Positions 1 through 5,772 of a stretch of DNA of 7,589 nt are shown piece by piece (the stretch's first letter is position 1; the number at the start of each line of letters is the position of its first letter). Source of the stretch: Deltaproteobacteria bacterium (GTDB lineage: Bacteria; Desulfobacterota; DAOWNY01); the NCBI GenBank assembly GCA_030642325.1, contig DAOWNY010000083.1, forward strand, positions 1 to 7,589, in the 5' to 3' direction. A program made the translations under genes and the position numbers. The notes below the pieces were generated by a model. It saw nothing but the letters and a program-made list of their open reading frames with translations. It was not told where the DNA came from and did not search any database.

Positions 1-1
1 C

Positions 2-247
2 GGTAGGCAAAATTCAGGCGCCGGAATGAGAAGGGAACCAGCCAGGCAATTTCAAGACTTGATTGTCCGGCAAAAAGCGCGTCAATCTGTTTTATCCACA
101 TATCATCTTAGTAATAATTTTCCAAAAGATCTTTGTTATGGTGCTACTCCACGGTTGATGCTTCAGCCGGAAGAAGTCGTTCAGTTACTTAAGGCCTATG
201 CTTCTTCTTTCTACTCCGGATGCCGGCTCCTGACTTCCGGATTCTGA
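2..247 (+). CDS. Partial open frame of unknown identity, 5' end outside the window
   Basis: A frame is open from the left edge to a TGA at 245-247, giving about 81 codons; an internal ATG lies at 26. I do not recognise the product. The stretch around residues 58-72 (LQPEEVVQLLKAYASS) looks like an amphipathic helix and is the most protein-like part. The last ~11 codons lie inside imperfect heptamer repeats at 214-248, so the repeat probably supplies the C-terminus and stop codon. No Shine-Dalgarno site precedes the ATG at 26, so if the frame is real it more likely continues from upstream. It could equally be a gene remnant or a chance open frame. Confidence 0.25.
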   Translation, partial: GRQNSGAGMRREPARQFQDLIVRQKARQSVLSTYHLSNNFPKDLCYGATPRLMLQPEEVVQLLKAYASSFYSGCRLLTSGF

Positions 248-248
248 G
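214..248. repeat. Short imperfect heptamer tandem repeat
   Basis: Five consecutive 7-base units can be read: CTCCGGA, TGCCGGC, TCCTGAC, TTCCGGA and TTCTGAG. All vary around a TTCCGGA / TCCTGAC theme. This resembles the degenerate heptamer tracts that occur between genes in several bacterial genomes. The tract is short and degenerate, and it overlaps the end of the open frame at 2-247. Confidence 0.45.
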
Positions 249-531
249 TAAGTTACCCAATAGTATTGTATCGCAAAAGGCTTAAGTCGCTTAATTGAGA
301 ACACAAGTATATATTTCACGAGAGGTTGGGATATTCTCTGATATGGATGCAAAAAACGCTTTTTGGAGTTTAAAAGCAATATCAATATACCAAAGCTTTA
401 TATGATTCATTGAATAAAAATCGTACAACGGCTACTAATATCTTTATGCAACGCTTAAAACGGGGATCAAATAGCATAAAATGTGTGCAAATTTCTTTGG
501 TGCCCTGCCAAAAAGTGAAAAGGGATAAAAG
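249..531. other. Apparently non-coding region upstream of the DUF362 gene
   Basis: This AT-rich stretch has stops in all frames at short intervals and only very short open frames, for example about 20 codons from the ATG at 343. I see no tRNA, riboswitch core, CRISPR or strong terminator. The downstream gene must have its promoter here or further left. The best candidate I found is TTGAAT at 410-415 with a poor TACTAA at 433-438, 17 bases apart, which is too weak to call. Together with 1-248, the first 531 bases hold no gene I can name. Confidence 0.5.
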
Positions 532-1638
532 ATGAAAAGTAAGGTATTTTATACAGATTTTCGGTTTAGTTCCAAAGATAATGTCTTTTCAAAATTGGAT
601 TTATTGTTAAAGGGGGTTGATTTAAAATCAAAAATCAAAAAAAATAACTTGATAGCGATTAAACTTCACTTTGGCGAAAGAGGTAATACTGCTTACCTGC
701 GACCGATATTTCTGAGAAAAATAGTTGATAAGGTAAAAGAATATCAGGCAAAACCATTTTTAACGGATACCAGCACCCTTTATGTTGGTAGCCGAGCAGA
801 TGCAGTGTCGCATTTAGTCACTGCCGTAGAAAATGGTTTTGCTCATGTGGTGGTAGGTGCCCCTCTTATAATTGCAGATGGAATCAGGGGAGATACTGCC
901 AAAGAAATTTTAATCAATCAACCGCTATTGAATAAAGTCAGTATCGCTGCGGAAATATGTAACGCCGATTTGATAATTGGAGTGGCCCATTTCAAGGGAC
1001 ACGATCTTTCCGGCTTTGGAGGAGCTCTGAAGAATTTAGGAATGGGTTGTGCTTCTCGTAAAGGAAAACTGGTACAACATTCCACAATTTCCCCTCGAAT
1101 AGAGGAAAGTCTTTGTATCGGCTGCGGAGAATGTCAGTCCTTTTGTGCATTCGGGGCAATTATTTTGGCTAACAAACAGGCTCGTATTGATTCTGAAAAT
1201 TGCCGGGGATGCGGGGGCTGCATCGCGGTATGCCCTCAAAACGCTGTCAAGGTACAGTGGAATGAAGATTCGGCAACCTTCCAGAAAAAGATGGTCGAAT
1301 ATGCATACGGGGCCCTGAAAGGTAAAGAAAAAAAATCTGTTTTCCTAAATTTTGTTATGCAGGTTAGCCCGGCTTGTGACTGCTGTGAATACAGTGATCT
1401 TTCCATTGTGGAAGACGTGGGGATTCTTGCCTCCAATGATCCGGTCGCCATTGATCAGGCTTCTGTTGATCTGGTAAACCTCCAACCTGGAAATCCAAAC
1501 TCTACCCTGAAATCCGGTCTTGGTAAAGGTGAGGATAAGTTCAGGGGGGTTTACCCCCAAATCGACTGGGAAGTTCAACTAAGACACGGCGAAGAAATCG
1601 GGCTGGGCGATCGAAGATATGACCTCATAAAAGTGTAG
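532..1638 (+). CDS. DUF362 domain iron-sulfur protein with two [4Fe-4S] ferredoxin motifs
   Basis: A 368-residue protein of the DUF362 family carrying an inserted bacterial-type ferredoxin module. The N-terminal DUF362 part (about 1-190) contains KLHFGERGNTAYLRP (44-58) and the signature GHDLSGFGGALKNLGMG (156-172). Two cluster motifs follow: C195, C198, C201, C205 and C224, C227, C230, C234. The C-terminal DUF362 part has a CDCC group (282-285) and DPVAIDQASVDLV (303-315), both typical of this family form. No signal peptide or membrane segment is seen, so it is probably cytoplasmic. The family is common in anaerobes and presumed to have a redox or electron-transfer role; the substrate is unknown. 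ATG at 532 has AGGG at 521-524, 7 bases upstream. The gene stands alone on its strand and ends 5 bases from the convergent pilM stop. Confidence 0.92.
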   Translation: MKSKVFYTDFRFSSKDNVFSKLDLLLKGVDLKSKIKKNNLIAIKLHFGERGNTAYLRPIFLRKIVDKVKEYQAKPFLTDTSTLYVGSRADAVSHLVTAVENGFAHVVVGAPLIIADGIRGDTAKEILINQPLLNKVSIAAEICNADLIIGVAHFKGHDLSGFGGALKNLGMGCASRKGKLVQHSTISPRIEESLCIGCGECQSFCAFGAIILANKQARIDSENCRGCGGCIAVCPQNAVKVQWNEDSATFQKKMVEYAYGALKGKEKKSVFLNFVMQVSPACDCCEYSDLSIVEDVGILASNDPVAIDQASVDLVNLQPGNPNSTLKSGLGKGEDKFRGVYPQIDWEVQLRHGEEIGLGDRRYDLIKV

Positions 1639-1643
1639 ATCGA

Positions 1644-2723
1644 CTATTTATTATCACCTAACCTTCGCAGGGCAAGCCCTACCCCGACTGCCGCAAAGGG
1701 GGCTATGTATTGAATGTATTCGGGATCGAAGGATTTCTCATCAATGCTGATATTCTTGAATGCATCAAAAATCTCGGTAACAATCCCCAAATTTTTAGTA
1801 AGATATTTGTCCAGATCGATAATTTTGCTGCAACCGCCGCTGAGAACAACCTTGTCCACTCTATAGTCACCGGTACTTTTAAAAAAATCGAATGATTTCT
1901 GAATTTCATCAGCGAACTCTTCGGTGGACGCCATTAGTAGGGGAATAATGTCCCGGGTAGAAATTTTCTCTGTTTCTTCGCCAAGTTTGAGTCTTTCAGC
2001 CAATTGATAGCTTATATTATACTCTTCTCGGATGGCCTGGTTATAGTTATTACCCCCAAAGGAAATATCCCGGGTGAAAGTAGTCACTCCCTCTTCCAGA
2101 ATATTAATATTGGTCATTCCGGCGCCCATATCTATCAGAGCGACTATCTCCCCCTCCTGTATGCCGTAATTATACTCATATGCATTTTCAATGGCAAAAA
2201 CATCAACATCGACAATGAGTGGCTTTAACCCTAATTCTGAGAACAAGTTAACGTATTCATTGACTTTATCCTTTTTTACCGCCACCAAAAGAATTTCGAT
2301 CTGTTCCGGGCGTTCCTCCTCTTTTTCTTCATATTTGGTCAGTATATGAAAATCCAGGTTTACCTCATCGATATCGTAGGGGATGTAATGCTCCGCTTCA
2401 AACTTAATGGAATCCTCGAGTTCCTCGTGGGACATATAGGGGACCTTGATTTTTTTGATCACTACCGAGGCCCCGGAAACTGCGGTTGCTACGTTTTTTA
2501 CGTTGATCTTCTCAAGTTCCAGAAGGTTCTTAATCGCCTCATTTACTGCCTCGGCTTCTACGATCGATCCCTCAACGATGGTACCGGGAGCAAGAGGGAT
2601 CATCCCAAAATTTAACAGTTGGTATCCTGATTTGACAGCCTTCAGGTTCACAAGTTTAATTGAATCAGTTCCAATGTCCACCGCCATCAACGCCCCTTTT
2701 TTAATAGAAAATAAGTCTAACAT
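1644..2723 (-). CDS. pilM: PilM, actin-like ATPase of type IV pilus assembly
   Basis: A 359-residue protein with the full PilM/FtsA-like fold signature. Phosphate-1 loop DIGTDSIKLV is at 16-25, phosphate-2 loop LIDMGAGMTNINI at 196-208, and the adenosine motif VVLSGGCSKI at 292-301. Near the C-terminus APFAAVGVGLALR (341-353) is typical of the family. The 1C-like region includes the well-conserved FEAEHYIPYDIDEV (108-121). In known systems PilM sits on the cytoplasmic face of the inner membrane, binds ATP and the N-terminal peptide of PilN, and connects the PilNO(P) alignment complex to the motor. The ATG is supported by GAGGGG at 2728-2733, 4 bases away. It lies 85 bases downstream of the pilB-like gene with no clear terminator between, so the two are probably co-transcribed. 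Unusually, no pilN or pilO follows; the next gene converges on it. Confidence 0.93.
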   Translation of the reverse strand: MLDLFSIKKGALMAVDIGTDSIKLVNLKAVKSGYQLLNFGMIPLAPGTIVEGSIVEAEAVNEAIKNLLELEKINVKNVATAVSGASVVIKKIKVPYMSHEELEDSIKFEAEHYIPYDIDEVNLDFHILTKYEEKEEERPEQIEILLVAVKKDKVNEYVNLFSELGLKPLIVDVDVFAIENAYEYNYGIQEGEIVALIDMGAGMTNINILEEGVTTFTRDISFGGNNYNQAIREEYNISYQLAERLKLGEETEKISTRDIIPLLMASTEEFADEIQKSFDFFKSTGDYRVDKVVLSGGCSKIIDLDKYLTKNLGIVTEIFDAFKNISIDEKSFDPEYIQYIAPFAAVGVGLALRRLGDNK

Positions 2724-2808
2724 AATTCCCCTCTTTTAAGGTTTTTGTTTTAGATCTTACCTTGTACCAAATAAGTTAAAATGACCAAATAGCGGATTAT
2801 AATTTTTT

Positions 2809-5133
2809 TTAAAAAGTTCCCACCGGCTTAGTTTCCGGAATACCGAGGTCTTGAACATTTTGAGATTCCAGGGTGGTTTCGCCTTCAACCTCATAAGAAC
2901 CCGGATGTCGGCTAATCAGGCTTTCCGAATCTTTATTCCATTCATCCTTAGCTGTAAAAGAAACTATTGTATCATTGGCATCCTGTATCCGGGTTGCCAG
3001 AGAGCTAACCAAACTTTTAGCAATATTAGGATAATTTTCCAGGGTCTCCAGCAGTTTATCTCCCGGGAATACCTTAACGACACTCTTTCCCTTTGATTTA
3101 ATGGTAGCGGTTCTTGGACAGTTCAACAAAGCACCCATCTCACCGAAATACTCTCCCGGCTGAGATATTTCTCCTACCCTGCTTCCTTTAACTGATACAG
3201 CGAGACACCCTTGCACCAGTTTATAAAAAGAGGTGTCATTATTTCCCTCGCTGATGATCAGATCGTTGTTCTCAAAAACTCTTTCATCGGGAGTTAAAAG
3301 ATAGGCAGGCAAACTTTCTTTTTCCTTAATGGTTTTTTTAGTGGCCTCTTCCAGTGTAGTAACCCCTTCTTTTACCTTACGTAAAGCCTCCTCCCGCAGG
3401 GTCAACATCCCCTCTTTCTTGGCGATCTTTCGCAAATTTGATTCGTTTACATCTGAGGTTATTGCCTGCCTGAGATCCTCACTCATCTCCATAACTTCAT
3501 ATACCGCCACTCTCCCCCTGTATCCCGCACCTGAACAATTAGCACAACCTTTTCCCCGATAAAGCTGGATATCAGGTATTGCGGATTTGTCAAAACCTGC
3601 TTCTTCAAGCAGAATTGGATCAACTTGTTGAACAGGAGCTTTGCACTTTGGGCAAATTCTCCTCAGCAATCTCTGTGAGACAATCAAACCTACGGAAGAG
3701 GCAACCATGTAAGACGGAATCCCCATGTCGACCATTCTTGCGATTGTAGACAAGCAATCATTGGTATGCAGAGTACTAAAAACCAGGTGTCCGGTAAGGG
3801 CGGCTTTGATGGCGATTTCACCGGTTTCTAAATCCCGGATTTCTCCCACCATGATAATATCAGGATCCTGCCGTAAAAAAGCCTTCAGTGCGGTGGCAAA
3901 GGTTAACCCCACTTCATCTCGAACCAAGACCTGATTAATTCCTCTAAAATTGTATTCCACCGGGTCTTCTGCAGTAAGAATTTTCCGGTCAATGGTATTA
4001 AGCACGTTAAGAGCGGAATACAGAGTAGTGGTTTTTCCGCTCCCGGTCGGGCCTGTTACCAGAACCAACCCATAGGGCTTTTTTATTGAATTATTAAATT
4101 TTTTGAATCCTTCCTTGGTGAATCCCAGTTTGGTCAGATCTACATTGAGGGCCGATTTATCCAGAAGACGTAAAACAATGCCTTCGCCAAACAAAGTGGG
4201 GAGCACGGAAACCCGAAAATCTACCTCTCTTTTTTTTCCAAGTTTCAGTTTAATTCTACCGTCCTGGGGTACTCTCCTTTCGGTAATGTTCAATTTCGAC
4301 ATTATTTTAATTCTGGATATTAAGGCATTTTTTATTTGGAGCGGGAGGTTCAAAGACTTGTAAAGCGACCCATCCAGGCGATAACGGACATAAAAAGATT
4401 TTTCAAAGGGTTCAATGTGAATATCACTGATTCCTTCATTGATTGCCTTTATTAATATACCGTTGACCAGCTTAATGATAGGGGCGTCAGTTGCCGAATA
4501 TTGGCCCACACCTTCATCGAAATCTCCGCCGTCGACCACGTCCATCCCGTCAACCGCCTCCGAAGCAAGAGAGCCGAAATCCCCGATTTCTACCGTTTTT
4601 TCCTCTTCTTCATCGATTGACGGAAAGAAACTTTCATATTCTTTGTCATCTATTTTAAAATATTTTCTATAAGCATCAATTATACTTTTTTCAGTAGAGA
4701 CTGCTGTCTTGATGGACAGTTTAGTTTTTCTCTGGATTTCCTCAATAGAAGAAGTCCCGGAAGGATCAACCATTGTTACCAATAGGACATCACCTTCTAT
4801 GTTCACAGGAAAGGCAAGGTTCTCTTTGGCAAGTTTATAGGGCAATAACCGAATAACCTGTTCGCCGATTTTTTCTCTGGAAAGGTCTATGACCGAAAAG
4901 TTATGTTGACGCTGCAAGAGTTGAGGAATGGTATCCTCATCAATGTAGCCCAATCTGAGCAAGACACTGGCTAGAAGCCCGCCTTTTTTTTTCTGGACCC
5001 CCAATGATTCGTCTAATTGGGTTTTGGTGATCTGTCCTTCCTTTTGTAACATTTCTCCAATCTTAGGACGATCTCCCACTTCATCCCGAACGGTTTTTGT
5101 GAAACTTGACTGTCGCCCCAAAGATTCTGCCAT
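2809..5133 (-). CDS. pilB: PilB/GspE-type assembly ATPase with N-terminal MshEN-like and C-terminal cyclic nucleotide-binding domains
   Basis: Read from the ATG at 5133, the protein has 774 residues, about 200 more than a usual PilB. Domains in order: two MshEN-like 24-residue motifs (24-47 and 53-76); the rest of the T2SSE N-terminal region; an acidic linker (about 173-210); the N2 and ATPase core, with Walker A GPTGSGKTT (361-369), Asp box AEDPVEY (388-394), Walker B DPDIIMVGEIRD (423-434), His box GHLVFSTLHTND (448-459) and zinc cysteines C494, C497, C530, C533. The usual family C-terminus is reached near 600. A Crp/PKA-like cNMP-binding domain follows (about 612-722), with cassette GEYFGEMGALLNCPRTAT (660-677), and then a polar, probably disordered tail (728-774). 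No DNA-binding helix-turn-helix is present. Its role is ATP-driven polymerisation of pilin or pseudopilin at the inner membrane. PilB is more likely than GspE because pilM is adjacent. Confidence 0.93.
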   Translation of the reverse strand: MAESLGRQSSFTKTVRDEVGDRPKIGEMLQKEGQITKTQLDESLGVQKKKGGLLASVLLRLGYIDEDTIPQLLQRQHNFSVIDLSREKIGEQVIRLLPYKLAKENLAFPVNIEGDVLLVTMVDPSGTSSIEEIQRKTKLSIKTAVSTEKSIIDAYRKYFKIDDKEYESFFPSIDEEEEKTVEIGDFGSLASEAVDGMDVVDGGDFDEGVGQYSATDAPIIKLVNGILIKAINEGISDIHIEPFEKSFYVRYRLDGSLYKSLNLPLQIKNALISRIKIMSKLNITERRVPQDGRIKLKLGKKREVDFRVSVLPTLFGEGIVLRLLDKSALNVDLTKLGFTKEGFKKFNNSIKKPYGLVLVTGPTGSGKTTTLYSALNVLNTIDRKILTAEDPVEYNFRGINQVLVRDEVGLTFATALKAFLRQDPDIIMVGEIRDLETGEIAIKAALTGHLVFSTLHTNDCLSTIARMVDMGIPSYMVASSVGLIVSQRLLRRICPKCKAPVQQVDPILLEEAGFDKSAIPDIQLYRGKGCANCSGAGYRGRVAVYEVMEMSEDLRQAITSDVNESNLRKIAKKEGMLTLREEALRKVKEGVTTLEEATKKTIKEKESLPAYLLTPDERVFENNDLIISEGNNDTSFYKLVQGCLAVSVKGSRVGEISQPGEYFGEMGALLNCPRTATIKSKGKSVVKVFPGDKLLETLENYPNIAKSLVSSLATRIQDANDTIVSFTAKDEWNKDSESLISRHPGSYEVEGETTLESQNVQDLGIPETKPVGTF

Positions 5134-5136
5134 TCT

Positions 5137-5142
5137 CTCCTC
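5137..5142 (-). promoter_or_regulatory. Shine-Dalgarno site that decides the start of the pilB-like gene
   Basis: On the minus strand GAGGAG reads from 5142 to 5137, immediately before the ATG at 5133-5131, with 5 bases between GAGG and the ATG. A longer reading from the TTG at 5157-5155 would add eight residues (MRDLEEER) that are encoded by the Shine-Dalgarno region itself. The ATG is therefore preferred. Confidence 0.7.
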
Positions 5143-5152
5143 TTCAAGATCC

Positions 5153-5173
5153 CTCAATAATTACGTAATTGAG
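5153..5173. promoter_or_regulatory. Palindrome upstream of the pilB-like gene, possible operator
   Basis: A perfect 12-base palindrome AATTACGTAATT lies at 5159-5170. It is flanked by inverted arms CTCAA (5153-5157) and TTGAG (5169-5173), so the whole reads as an 18-base palindrome carrying a 3-base insertion in the left arm. It lies 20-40 bases before the ATG and overlaps the position expected for the -10 element of the candidate promoter. It does not match the Crp consensus (TGTGA-N6-TCACA). A regulator site is an inference; AT-rich DNA gives some palindromes by chance. Confidence 0.35.
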
Positions 5174-5191
5174 TGATACTATTGGTGTCAA
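5163..5191 (-). promoter_or_regulatory. Possible sigma-70-type promoter for the pilB-like gene and pilM
   Basis: On the minus strand a perfect -35 hexamer TTGACA reads from 5191 to 5186. At 17 bases spacing the -10 position holds TTACGT, and at 18 bases TACGTA; both are poor matches to TATAAT. The location, about 30-58 bases before the start codon and past the end of dut, suits a promoter for the two pilus genes. The weak -10 keeps confidence low. Confidence 0.3.
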
Positions 5192-5266
5192 CGTAAATAT
5201 AGGCTGATTAATGAGTTTTCTTCAGTAAAAAACAGGTAATAGCTGGGGTTAAATATCTAAATCCCG

Positions 5267-5280
5267 GGTTGCAGGCAACC
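5267..5280. repeat. Short inverted repeat 27 bases past the dut stop codon
   Basis: GGTTGC and GCAACC face each other around two bases, giving a 5-6 base-pair stem in the transcript after dut. No run of U follows on the minus strand, so it is not a standard intrinsic terminator. It may be a weak 3' stabilising hairpin or chance. Confidence 0.3.
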
Positions 5281-5307
5281 AAAATAATTTATAATAAAAT
5301 TTTTCTC

Positions 5308-5763
5308 TCAGCTTCCGGTATGCCCCCATCCTCCGGACCCCCGGCAAGTTGAATCCAATTCAAAAGAAACATCCAATAATGCCTGACATGCCCGGTTCAA
5401 TACCATTTGGGCAATTCGCTGCCCCCTTTTAATCAAAAAGGGCTCTTTGCTTAAATTAATCATTATGATTCCGATTTCACCCCGATAGTCAGAATCTATC
5501 GTCCCGGGAGAGTTTAACAGCGTAATGCCATGATTTAGGGCAAGACCGCTTCTGGGTCTGATCTGTGCTTCGTATCCTTCAGGAATGGCCATTGCCAGTC
5601 CGGTTGGGATCAGCTTCCTTCCCCCGGGTTCCAGAATAACTTCCTGATCAATATTGGTATAAAGGTCCATTCCCACCGAGTTGGGAGTCATATATTGTGG
5701 AAGAGGAATGTCTTTGTCCCTTTCCCCCCTGATCTTTTTTATCCTGACTTTAATCTGTTCCAT
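5308..5763 (-). CDS. dut: dUTPase (deoxyuridine 5'-triphosphate nucleotidohydrolase)
   Basis: A trimeric-type dUTPase of 151 residues read from the ATG at 5763, normal for the family. It hydrolyses dUTP to dUMP and pyrophosphate, keeping uracil out of DNA and supplying dUMP for thymidylate synthesis. All five motifs are visible: GMDLYT (31-36, catalytic-site Asp33), RPRSGLA (69-75), NSPGTIDSDYRGEIG (84-98, with catalytic Asp90 and Tyr93 against the deoxyribose), GQRIAQMV (114-121), and the C-terminal arm RGSGGWGHTGS (141-151). The arm has Trp146 where Phe is usual and His148 where Ser or Thr is usual. A TTG two codons upstream (5769) is an alternative start; neither has a clear Shine-Dalgarno site. 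The ATG is only 9 bases after the M16 stop, so translation is probably coupled to that gene. Confidence 0.94.
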   Translation of the reverse strand: MEQIKVRIKKIRGERDKDIPLPQYMTPNSVGMDLYTNIDQEVILEPGGRKLIPTGLAMAIPEGYEAQIRPRSGLALNHGITLLNSPGTIDSDYRGEIGIIMINLSKEPFLIKRGQRIAQMVLNRACQALLDVSFELDSTCRGSGGWGHTGS

Positions 5764-5772
5764 AAGCAAAAA

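Noticed and set aside
349..364. CAAAAA...TTTTTG inverted repeat upstream of the DUF362 gene as a terminator
   Set aside because: The stem is entirely A/T plus one closing pair and has no GC core; likely chance in AT-rich DNA.
1545..1558. G5-TTTA-C5 hairpin inside the DUF362 gene, near the convergent junction, as a bidirectional terminator
   Set aside because: It is about 80 bases before the stop, lies within conserved coding sequence, and has no T run on either strand.
5134..5157. Upstream TTG start for the pilB-like gene
   Set aside because: The added codons are the Shine-Dalgarno region of the ATG at 5133, which is the better start.
5221..5260. Weak stem (CAG...CTG) followed by TTTTTT on the minus strand as a dut terminator
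   Set aside because: Only about three base pairs form, too weak for an intrinsic terminator.
5134..5307. c-di-GMP (GEMM) riboswitch in the pilB leader
   Set aside because: I searched by eye for the conserved GEMM core elements because the protein may sense c-di-GMP; none is recognisable in this leader.
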